Shown here: positions 8,278-15,732 of the stretch, piece after piece | How the letters are laid out: each line of letters starts with the position of its first letter | Position numbering within the stretch: position 1 is the first letter of the stretch | DNA from: UBA10906 sp049296695 | Lineage (GTDB): Bacteria > Pseudomonadota > Gammaproteobacteria > Methylococcales > Methylomonadaceae | NCBI GenBank assembly: GCA_049296695.1 | Contig: JBAQSX010000167.1 | Coordinates: 1 to 19,278, forward strand | DNA: 19,278 nt | Reading direction: 5' to 3' | Translations under genes and position numbers: made by a program | The notes under the pieces: generated by a model | What the model was told of the DNA's origin: nothing | What the model saw: only the letters and a program-made list of their open reading frames with translations | The model's database searches: none

Positions 8278-11200
8278 TGTTAGGGTCGTTTAAATGGAAA
8301 CGTTGTGCTTGTTTGGCGGTTTCACGAATCGTTTGCGCCAAATGAACCATAGTGACACTGATTTCTTCAGCTGAAGAAGCGGTGGCTTTACTGCTTTCTT
8401 GAATAGTATTAACCCGCTGAGACAAGGAAGTCACCGCGCTGGATTGTTGTTCAATCGCCACCGAAATCGCCTGCACCGTTTGTTCGCTACTTTGCGCGGC
8501 CTCTGCAATTTGTTCCATCGATGAACGGGTTTCTTGCATAGCATGTACGCCTAGGCGCACACTTTGCCCAGAACTGGTGATAACTGTGCCTATATCTCTG
8601 GCTGACACGCTAACCTCTTCGGCTAATTTACCAATTTGTTGCGCCACAAAACCAAAACCCAAACCATGCTCACCCGCACGCATCGCTTCTAAACCTGCAT
8701 TTAACGATAATAAATGGGTTTTATCGGCAATGCGGGTAATTTCACTGGTGATTTGTTCAATTTTGCTATATTCAGAATCGACTTGTTGAATTAATAGCAC
8801 TAATTTATTTAACTGCTCATAACCCACACCCGCTAAATTAGCCGTGGTTTGCGCTAATTCATTGCCCGTATTTGCTTTTTTAGCAATATCATTTACCGAA
8901 CTTGCCGCATCAATAATAGTTTTAACCACCTCATCTAAAGCAAACATTTGTAATGAGGCTTCTTTAGCGACATATTTAGACGCTTCTGAGGTTTGCGTAA
9001 TTGCGACGGCAGAATTGGCAGTATGACTGGTAATTTCTAATAAAATCTCAGTTAATTGCGCAATGGTTCTATTAATATTGGCTTTTAATACTGAAAACTC
9101 ACCTTGATAATTGCCTTTTAATAAATGCGTTAAATCGCCATTTGCCATGTGCGAGGTGGTATTACTTAATTCAGTTAATAAACTCACCAAAGAATCTAAA
9201 CTACGATTGACATTAGCTTTTAAAGTGCGTAATTCACCTTCATAATCGCCTTCAATACGCCCTGCTAAATCCCCTAAGGCTAAATTTTGCATTACCTGCG
9301 CCACTTCCATTAAAGGTTTGCTTAATACATCTAATAATTGATTCATACCAAACACAATACGCCCGTATTCTCCGGGGTGACGTTTAGTTTCAACACGCAC
9401 TGATAAAATCCCCGTTTGCGCGGCATCAATTAATTCTAAAGAATCATTGGTTAAAGTTTGCAAGGTATTCGTTGCCACTGAAACCGCATGTGCCATTTGT
9501 CCGATTTCATCATAACGACTATCAAATTCATCATCATTGAGAATACTACCATTGGCTAACCGTTGAATTAATACCGTTAAACGTTGCAAGGCATAAGCGA
9601 TATTTTTATCAAAGACAATCATAAAAATGATTGCTAACATAAAAATAATGGCACTCACCGCGATAATAATCGATTTTGATTCATGATAAATACGACTACT
9701 AATATCACCGATATTATTACTATTCACTTGATTAAACTGCCATAATTTACCCAAATCAATAATAAAGGCTTCATAGTGTAATTTATTGTGTTGCAAAGAA
9801 CTTAAGGCATTGGCTTTATCATTTTTGCGTGACCAATTTAAGCCTTGCTCACTACTACGCATATAATCTTGATAATGTTTAAAAGTATTATCATAAAGTG
9901 AACGTTCTTCATCGGAGCTAATTAATGATTCATAATGCTGCATTAAATCTTGAACGCGTTTAATTGAACGTGCTAAGGATTTTTCAGCCTCCATTAATTG
10001 AATAGCATCGGTAGTGCTAACATGCTCGTATTCAATAATACGGTAATCGCTCATGATTACTTGCATTTCTGTAGAAATACTTTTACTAGGTCGCCATTTA
10101 GTCATTAATTTAGACGATTCATCATCAACCGCCTGCATTCGACCGCTGACCAATAAAGCAAAAATAGTAAATACGGCTAGCATCCCCATAAATGCCAAAC
10201 GTAATTTTGTTTTTATAGTCAGGCTAGTCAGTGGTTTTTGTCGCTCTGAATGCAGTGTTACTTGAACAATGGGTTTATTTAATAACCAAGATTCGATGAG
10301 CTGAGTACAAATGACTAATAACAGCATCATAAATAAACCGCCACCGATATTAATAATTTTTATTTGTTCAAAACTCGCATCGACTTCATGACCTGTTTTA
10401 ATAGCTTTATCTTGGATAAACTCAATTAATTTACTTAAATCATTGCCAAAATCTAAAAATAAAACCCCTGCTTGTTTATATTTAACCGCCGCCTTTTCTT
10501 TTTCATTATTAGTAGAAAAATCGGCGACTTGTTTAGCGGTTAATAAATATTCCTCAGAGCCTCTAACAAAATCATCATACAATTTTTGTTCATCATGAGA
10601 GTCAATTAGAGTCTGATATTTATTGCGATTGTTTTTAACAATATCAGCTAAAACCTGTTTATCTTTATCAATTTGCCCCATATCCGCGCTATTAGTGGTT
10701 AAAATATGTAAACCGCCTTTTGCACGAAAGGTATTATTGGCGGTATCAATGGCGCGAATCGCAATAATTTTAGGTAGCCATTTATTATTCAACACACTAA
10801 TTTGTTGATTGACGGCTTGTATTTGTTTAAAAAACAAACCACTAAAGCTAATAAAGCTTAAGATAATAATAAAAAAGGCGACATATATTTTGGTATTGAT
10901 TGCGCTATCTTTGGATTTATCATTAGGCTTTGCCAGTAAATTACTTTTTTTATCAAACGCTGTCTTTATATTAATAATAAAAAAAGAACAAATCATCATG
11001 ATAATGCTAACAAAAATACTGCCCCCAATAATCAGCATTTTGGCTTGTGAAAAGACTTGGTCGCTTTTTTTATTGGCATCTTCACTGCCCTTGCTATTTA
11101 AATCAACCAGTTTAATTAAATCATCACTAATTAAATTAGCGAGGGCTTCATTACGTTTAAATTGATCAATGGCAATTTCTTTTTGATTACTTTGTGAGAA

Positions 11201-11596
11201 GGTCAACATTTGCCGACTACTGACTAAATAATTATCGTAGTCTTTAGTAAATTTATCATAAATATTTTGCTCTTCATCAGAGGTAATTAAATGACGATAT
11301 TTACTTTGCCAATTACTAATTTCATCGGTGACCCGTTGCATGATTTGTTCGTATTCATTTTTATCATTACTATCACTGGCAATGACATGCAGGCTTTCGG
11401 TAGTGCGATAAGTGCTAACTGCGGTATTCATGGCATTGCTAATAATAACACTAGGTAGCCAATTGGTTTCAATTTCAGCACTTTGCTGTTTCATTACCAC
11501 GGATTGGTTGAACAGTAATAAGGCGAATAAAAAGAAAAAACTTTGAATGCCTGCAAAAATCAAATAAATTTTTTGTTTTGTTGTTATTTTATTCAT
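8270..11596 (-). CDS. Large methyl-accepting chemotaxis protein with three tandem sensor modules
   Basis: 1108 residues, about twice a usual chemoreceptor. Six transmembrane helices (about 10-30, 186-209, 235-256, 414-434, 463-485, 642-662) bound three periplasmic helical modules of about 156 residues each (31-185, 257-413, 486-641), of 4HB_MCP type. They are homologous: landmarks Trp46/273/501, [YF]-R at 63/290/518 and the LI-x-S-x-[DE]E box at 103/330/558 have the same spacing. After TM6 come about four HAMP-like units with a Gly every 45-46 residues (683, 729, 775, 820), then the coiled-coil signalling domain (about 860-1100). Its hairpin tip, THLLSLNAGLEAMRAGEHG, keeps the key Asn, Glu and Arg but departs from NAAIEAARAGE. 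No NWETF-type CheR pentapeptide at the end. It should signal to CheA/CheW, which are not in the window. First gene of an operon with the MscS-like channel. The ligand is unknown. Confidence 0.9.
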   Translation of the reverse strand: MNKITTKQKIYLIFAGIQSFFFLFALLLFNQSVVMKQQSAEIETNWLPSVIISNAMNTAVSTYRTTESLHVIASDSNDKNEYEQIMQRVTDEISNWQSKYRHLITSDEEQNIYDKFTKDYDNYLVSSRQMLTFSQSNQKEIAIDQFKRNEALANLISDDLIKLVDLNSKGSEDANKKSDQVFSQAKMLIIGGSIFVSIIMMICSFFIINIKTAFDKKSNLLAKPNDKSKDSAINTKIYVAFFIIILSFISFSGLFFKQIQAVNQQISVLNNKWLPKIIAIRAIDTANNTFRAKGGLHILTTNSADMGQIDKDKQVLADIVKNNRNKYQTLIDSHDEQKLYDDFVRGSEEYLLTAKQVADFSTNNEKEKAAVKYKQAGVLFLDFGNDLSKLIEFIQDKAIKTGHEVDASFEQIKIINIGGGLFMMLLLVICTQLIESWLLNKPIVQVTLHSERQKPLTSLTIKTKLRLAFMGMLAVFTIFALLVSGRMQAVDDESSKLMTKWRPSKSISTEMQVIMSDYRIIEYEHVSTTDAIQLMEAEKSLARSIKRVQDLMQHYESLISSDEERSLYDNTFKHYQDYMRSSEQGLNWSRKNDKANALSSLQHNKLHYEAFIIDLGKLWQFNQVNSNNIGDISSRIYHESKSIIIAVSAIIFMLAIIFMIVFDKNIAYALQRLTVLIQRLANGSILNDDEFDSRYDEIGQMAHAVSVATNTLQTLTNDSLELIDAAQTGILSVRVETKRHPGEYGRIVFGMNQLLDVLSKPLMEVAQVMQNLALGDLAGRIEGDYEGELRTLKANVNRSLDSLVSLLTELSNTTSHMANGDLTHLLKGNYQGEFSVLKANINRTIAQLTEILLEITSHTANSAVAITQTSEASKYVAKEASLQMFALDEVVKTIIDAASSVNDIAKKANTGNELAQTTANLAGVGYEQLNKLVLLIQQVDSEYSKIEQITSEITRIADKTHLLSLNAGLEAMRAGEHGLGFGFVAQQIGKLAEEVSVSARDIGTVITSSGQSVRLGVHAMQETRSSMEQIAEAAQSSEQTVQAISVAIEQQSSAVTSLSQRVNTIQESSKATASSAEEISVTMVHLAQTIRETAKQAQRFHLNDPNNA

Positions 11597-11715
11597 GGGT
11601 TTTTCATCACTATCAAGTGGACTATTAATGCGTGGCGTATTCGCAGTGATTTAAGGTTTTTTTAGTAGTAGCGATTAATCGTTGCTACGATTAATAGTTA
11701 ATGTTTATGCATTAC

Positions 11716-11838
11716 ACAGGGTTTTCATATTTGCTTAGTAGGGGCGAATCATATTCGCCCTTATACAACGACTTGTTATTAAGGGCAAATATGATTCGCC
11801 CCTACATTTATAAATTCTGCTGATTTTGAAAACCCTGT
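11716..11838. repeat. MITE-like element containing repeat family A, copy 2
   Basis: Outer 12-bp perfect inverted ends ACAGGGTTTTCA (11716-11727) and TGAAAACCCTGT (11827-11838) enclose the family-A core at 11738-11805 (GTAGGGGCGAATC to GATTCGCCCCTAC). The total is 123 bp, without an ORF. It lies in the 259-bp gap upstream of the chemoreceptor gene. No convincing target-site duplication was seen. The outer ends differ from those of copy 1. Confidence 0.75.
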
Positions 11839-11855
11839 ATAGTATTGCGATTAAT

Positions 11856-12806
11856 TTAATCTTTGGCTTTTTCTTGTCGCTCGCCTAGCATTGCCGAGGA
11901 CATGCGTTTGACCATATCTTCAACTACACCGACTAATAGATTTAAAATACGATAAACCAATGAAGCAGAAAAACCACCCAATAAGGATAAGGTGGGTTTT
12001 CCTAAACCATTTAATGCCGCAGGGTCTAAAGGTATTAAGCTGGCTAATATAAGTCCTGCCATTATTCCCACTAATAAACGTATCCAATACGAGGGTTCAT
12101 ATTTTGGGTCAAATATACCCGCCACAATATAATTATTGGCTTGAAATAATGCCGCAAAACACGCCCCTAAACTGGCTGAAAATACAAAGAACATTAAATT
12201 AACAAATAAGGGCATACCATCGGAATGAAATATATCACCGCCATTGGAAGATACATCAGGCGAGAGCGCGATGCCAATAAAACCCATTAAAGAAAAGAAT
12301 GCCACCACCATTAAGCGGCGCAATAACGGCACAGGACTGAGCCATGATAAGGAGCTTCTTTCTGAAAAGAGTGGGTCTAATAATAAGATAGCGCGTGGGG
12401 TTGCGGGGGCAATGGCTTTGCTGAGTAGGTCGTGGACTTCGACTAATTTAGTTAAATCCAAGGCTTGGGTTTCATCAAAAATATAATCGTCTTTTAAGCG
12501 TTGTTTTTCTTTTTCACGCGCTTCATATTCAATGCTAAAGGCTTCAATAATCGGATAAATATGATCGGGCAGTTGATCCATACCCGAAGACATGGAATAA
12601 CGGGTCATCGATTTTACTTCTTTGAGAAATAAATCCCGAATTTGTGTACATGAGGTTGAATAAATATCCGCCTGATAAAGCGGGACTTTTTGTTTTGAAC
12701 TGGCAGTGGCTGGGTTATTTTTACTAATGGGCGTAACCGTAGTGGGTGTGCTAGCTGTTGCCAAAGGTTTGACTGATTCAACTGGTTTTTTTTCTTTGTT
12801 TTCCAT
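11856..12806 (-). CDS. Unrecognised membrane protein with four C-terminal helices
   Basis: I do not recognise a family. The frame can be read from a TTG at 12830, but the ATG at 12806 is preferred because GAGG lies 9 nt upstream; this gives 316 residues beginning MENKEKKPVES. The first 40 residues are Lys/Pro/Thr/Ser/Ala-rich and probably disordered. A charged, helical, soluble part follows (about 45-160, including LPDHIYPIIEAFSIEYEAR). Four hydrophobic helices follow at about 161-182, 201-222, 241-259 and 272-294, with a short basic tail. No enzyme motif is visible. It lies on the same strand as, and 259 bp upstream of, the chemoreceptor-channel operon, with a MITE-like repeat between, so a functional link is possible but unproven. 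Confidence 0.7.
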   Translation of the reverse strand: MENKEKKPVESVKPLATASTPTTVTPISKNNPATASSKQKVPLYQADIYSTSCTQIRDLFLKEVKSMTRYSMSSGMDQLPDHIYPIIEAFSIEYEAREKEKQRLKDDYIFDETQALDLTKLVEVHDLLSKAIAPATPRAILLLDPLFSERSSLSWLSPVPLLRRLMVVAFFSLMGFIGIALSPDVSSNGGDIFHSDGMPLFVNLMFFVFSASLGACFAALFQANNYIVAGIFDPKYEPSYWIRLLVGIMAGLILASLIPLDPAALNGLGKPTLSLLGGFSASLVYRILNLLVGVVEDMVKRMSSAMLGERQEKAKD

Positions 12807-13028
12807 AATACTTAACCTCATAGTTGCCAAATGGTGCGTTGTTAAAACAAGGAATGGTTTAGTGCTTAAGTTTAATGGACTGTAGATGCTTTAGCCACAT
12901 AAACTAAAATGCGATTTTCGTCTATTAAAGGTTTGTCTGTTATCTTGACACTATTGGCTTATACCTTGAAAAAAAAGCAAATCTGGCATAAACCCTGCAT
13001 TCAACTTAAAATACTCCTCTTTTTTGGC

Positions 13029-13045
13029 ATTGAGTTTGACTCAAT
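13029..13045. promoter_or_regulatory. Palindrome in the cysD leader, possible operator
   Basis: ATTGAGT-TTG-ACTCAAT is a perfect 7-bp inverted repeat ending 35 nt before the cysD ATG. It could be a regulator site or a short leader hairpin; no matching consensus is claimed. A TTGACA lies farther upstream (12945-12950) but has no good -10 partner at 17 bp. Confidence 0.3.
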
Positions 13046-13080
13046 CTCTTTCGACATCTTGCAACCAAACGGACACTTTA

Positions 13081-13992
13081 ATGACCGCCGATTACAAATT
13101 AACCCATTTAAAACAACTCGAAGCAGAAAGTATTCATATCATCCGTGAAGTCGCCGCCGAATTTGAACGTCCTGTGATGCTTTATTCTATTGGTAAAGAT
13201 TCTGCGGTGATGCTGCATTTGACCATGAAAGCCTTTTACCCTGGTAAACCGCCTTTTCCGATGATGCACGTTGATACCACTTGGAAATTCAAAGAAATGA
13301 TTGAATTTCGTGACGTGATGGTCAAAAAATTAGGTTTAGATTTAATTGTACATGTGAATCAAGATGGCGTTGATTTAGGTATTGGTCCCTTTACTCACGG
13401 CAGTAAAAAACATACTGACGTGATGAAAACCGACGGGCTAAAACAAGCTTTAGATAAATACCAATTTGATGCCGCTTTTGGTGGGGCGCGTCGTGATGAA
13501 GAAAAATCGCGTGCTAAAGAGCGCGTTTATTCATTCCGCGATAAAAATCACCGTTGGGACCCTAAAAACCAACGTCCCGAATTATGGAATATCTATAACG
13601 GTAAAATCGATAAAGGCGAAAGTATCAGAGTATTTCCTTTATCGAATTGGACTGAACTCGATATTTGGCAATATATTCATTTAGAAAATATCCCAATAGT
13701 GCCTTTATATTTTGCAAAAGAGCGTCCTGTGGTTGAGCGTGATGGAATGCTCATTATGGTCGATGATGAGCGTATGCCCATTGGTGAAAATGAAAAAGTC
13801 GAAATGAAAATGGTACGTTTTAGAACCTTGGGCTGTTATCCATTAACTGGCGCGGTGGAATCGACTGCCACGACTTTACCTGAGATTATTCAAGAAATGT
13901 TATTAACCACGACTTCAGAGCGGCAAGGGCGTTTAATTGACCACGACCAAGCGGGTTCAATGGAACAAAAGAAAAGAGAAGGGTATTTTTAA
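13081..13992 (+). CDS. cysD: Sulfate adenylyltransferase small subunit
   Basis: 303 residues, the standard CysD length. With CysN it forms ATP sulfurylase, which makes adenosine 5'-phosphosulfate (APS) from ATP and sulfate. The frame extends upstream to a TTG at 13024, but the ATG at 13081 fits the family N-terminus (YKLTHLKQLEAESIHIIREV); GGAC about 8 nt upstream is a weak ribosome site. Visible: PP-loop SIGKDS (36-41), FGGARRDEEKSRAKER (133-148), NWTELDIWQYI (169-179), RTLGCYPLTGAVES (248-261) and the family C-terminus KKREGYF. A hairpin terminator follows 20 nt after the stop, and cysN is displaced by about 1.7 kb. Confidence 0.96.
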   Translation: MTADYKLTHLKQLEAESIHIIREVAAEFERPVMLYSIGKDSAVMLHLTMKAFYPGKPPFPMMHVDTTWKFKEMIEFRDVMVKKLGLDLIVHVNQDGVDLGIGPFTHGSKKHTDVMKTDGLKQALDKYQFDAAFGGARRDEEKSRAKERVYSFRDKNHRWDPKNQRPELWNIYNGKIDKGESIRVFPLSNWTELDIWQYIHLENIPIVPLYFAKERPVVERDGMLIMVDDERMPIGENEKVEMKMVRFRTLGCYPLTGAVESTATTLPEIIQEMLLTTTSERQGRLIDHDQAGSMEQKKREGYF

Positions 13993-14012
13993 TAGTTAAT
14001 GCCATTAATAAT

Positions 14013-14047
14013 GAGTTCAGACACTCTGTTTGAACTCTTAATTTTTT
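14013..14047 (+). terminator. Rho-independent terminator after cysD
   Basis: GAGTTCAGACA (14013-14023) pairs with TGTTTGAACTC (14027-14037) in an 11-bp stem with one G-U pair and a CTC loop, followed by TTAATTTTTT. It would stop cysD transcription before the inserted ATPase gene. Confidence 0.7.
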
Positions 14048-14079
14048 ATAGTTACTTAATTTAATTATCAAATAAACCA

Positions 14080-15141
14080 ATGATTAATAGCGTTGAATTA
14101 AAAAATTTTGGCCCAATTGAACAATTGGATTGGCAGAATTTAGGCAAAATCAATTTAATTATTGGTAATAATGGCTGTGGTAAATCTTTTATATTAAAAG
14201 GTTTGTATTCTGCTGTGAAAACCATTGAAGAATATAAACGTGGTGATAATCCAGATAGTATTGATGAAATTTTAAGACGTAAATTGTACTGGACTTTTCA
14301 ATCAGAAAAAATTAGTCATTTAGTAAATTTATCGAGTAACAATGATTTACTCTTTAACTTAGCTTTTAATCAAAAAAAGTTTAGTTATAGCTTTAACAAA
14401 GATTCATCTAAAACCCAAAATTTTAATGAAGTTTCTGCTTACGAGATAGAACCGCGCTCTGATAATTCTATTTTTCTTCCTGCAAAAGAAGTTTTATCTT
14501 TGTATCATCTAATATTGAATTTTAGAGAACAAAAGCAATTATTTGGTTTTGATGATACTTATTTGGATTTAGCAAAAGCATTAAATCAACCCGCTCTTTT
14601 ACCTCGTGAATTGGCAATTGAATTTGTTGAATGTTTACATAACGACTATGAGTTAGCTGTAATAAATTCTAGAAAAATACTAGAAAGTATAGTTGATGGC
14701 ATAATAGAATTCGATGATATTAAAAAACGTTGGTATTTTAGAAAAGGTGAACAACGTTTCCCAATGGGTGTTACTGCGGAAGGTATAAAGAAAATAGCCA
14801 TTTTAGATACTTTATTGAGTAATAATTATTTAAGCAAAGATTCAATAATTTTTATTGATGAACCCGAGTCTAATTTACACCCAACCGCTATTTCACAATT
14901 ACTCGATATTATCGCACTATTAGCTGAACATGGAATGCAGTTTTTTTTAGCCAGTCATTCATATTTTGTAATTAAAAAATTATTTTTAATTGCCCAAGAA
15001 AAGCAAATATCTATTCCAGTTCTTTCATATCAAGATAATGAATGGGTGCAAACAGATTTAAAAGACGATATGCCTAGTAATCCAATTATTAGTGAATCAA
15101 TTAGACTTTTTAAAGAAGAAATGTTTTTAGCGAGTCGTTAA
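14080..15141 (+). CDS. ABC/SMC-like AAA ATPase, OLD-like without TOPRIM
   Basis: 353 residues of the AAA_15/AAA_21 type. Walker A is GNNGCGKS (29-36); a degenerate signature VTAEG (231-235); Walker B IIFIDEPESNLHP (256-268) with Asp260 and catalytic Glu261; and a switch His293 in LASHS. The N-terminus (VELKNFGPIEQLDW) is the usual first strand of RecF/OLD-like ATPases. Only about 60 residues follow the His switch, with no TOPRIM-type acidic motifs, unlike OLD or GajA nucleases. The stop is 1 nt before the next ATG, so the two proteins are probably made together. Codons look more A+T-rich than in cysD and cysN, consistent with acquisition. No clear ribosome site before the ATG. By analogy with similar ATPases a defence or DNA-processing role is likely, but this is inference. 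Confidence 0.85.
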   Translation: MINSVELKNFGPIEQLDWQNLGKINLIIGNNGCGKSFILKGLYSAVKTIEEYKRGDNPDSIDEILRRKLYWTFQSEKISHLVNLSSNNDLLFNLAFNQKKFSYSFNKDSSKTQNFNEVSAYEIEPRSDNSIFLPAKEVLSLYHLILNFREQKQLFGFDDTYLDLAKALNQPALLPRELAIEFVECLHNDYELAVINSRKILESIVDGIIEFDDIKKRWYFRKGEQRFPMGVTAEGIKKIAILDTLLSNNYLSKDSIIFIDEPESNLHPTAISQLLDIIALLAEHGMQFFLASHSYFVIKKLFLIAQEKQISIPVLSYQDNEWVQTDLKDDMPSNPIISESIRLFKEEMFLASR

Positions 15142-15142
15142 T

Positions 15143-15691
15143 ATGGAATATGAACTTTTCACTGAATCAGGTTTAACGTTTAAATTGCCTAAAGATTTTT
15201 TATTTAGAATTGAAAAGAGCCAAACGTTTTTATCTATTAACCAAAGTGCTAAAGAAAATGAAGGAATAAAAACAGCAGAATTTTTATTTTTAGATATACA
15301 AAAAGATTCTATTTTAATTTGGGTAGTTGAGGCAAAAACAGGCACACCACAACCTGCCAAAGAAAAAGATTTTAATGAGTTCATTGAAGACATAAAAGAT
15401 AAGCTATATGATAGTTTGTCTTTGTTTTTAGCAATCTGTTTAAATAGACATTTGAATGAGTTGCCTATTAACTTCCAACAAATAGAATTAAAAAAAGTTG
15501 ATTTTAAGCTGGTTTTGTTAATTACTAGCCCAACTTATAAAGAAGAATGGTTAGCTCCTATAAATGACAGTCTTAATGAAAAGTTATATCCTCTCATCAA
15601 AAAAATGCCAAAGCTATGGAATTTTTCATCAAATAAAATTATGGTGATAAATCCATCAATGGCAAAAGAATACGGACTTGTTAATAATTAA
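15143..15691 (+). CDS. Small PD-(D/E)xK nuclease-like protein, partner of the ATPase
   Basis: 182 residues; I do not recognise a named family. Residues 45-67 look like a PD-(D/E)xK core: a strand AEFLFLDI (Glu46 in the position of the first acidic residue), a turn QKD, then the strand SILIWVVEAKTG with Glu63-Ala-Lys65 as the E-x-K motif. A helix with charged residues (EFIEDIKDKLYDSLSLF, 79-95) follows as expected for the fold. The C-terminal half has further strands (KLVLLITSP) and no membrane segment or Cys cluster. It starts 1 nt after the ATPase stop and is followed 41 nt later by cysN. It may supply the nuclease activity that the ATPase lacks. An inactive relative is also possible because the first acidic residue is Glu, not Asp. 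Confidence 0.6.
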   Translation: MEYELFTESGLTFKLPKDFLFRIEKSQTFLSINQSAKENEGIKTAEFLFLDIQKDSILIWVVEAKTGTPQPAKEKDFNEFIEDIKDKLYDSLSLFLAICLNRHLNELPINFQQIELKKVDFKLVLLITSPTYKEEWLAPINDSLNEKLYPLIKKMPKLWNFSSNKIMVINPSMAKEYGLVNN

Positions 15692-15732
15692 TTATCAATA
15701 TTTTTACACCTTTAAACTTAGGAAAAAACCTA

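Noticed and set aside
10809..11165. 118-residue open frame on the plus strand inside the chemoreceptor gene
   Set aside because: It is antisense to a well-supported membrane region; its hydrophobicity mirrors the other strand, and no ribosome site or family resemblance is seen.
13024..13080. N-terminal extension of CysD from a TTG
   Set aside because: The 19 extra residues do not fit the family; the ATG at 13081 gives the standard length and N-terminus. The extension would also cover the leader palindrome.
14030..14066. Sigma70 promoter for the ATPase gene (TTGAAC at 14030-14035)
   Set aside because: No -10 box lies at 16-18 bp; candidates fall at 11, 19 or 25 bp and are weak.
14950..15141. 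TOPRIM nuclease domain at the C-terminus of the ATPase (full OLD protein)
   Set aside because: Only about 60 residues follow the His switch and no E...DxD pattern is seen.
14080..15691. Toxin-antitoxin pair
   Set aside because: The sizes and the ATPase motifs do not fit common TA types, and no small DNA-binding antitoxin is present.
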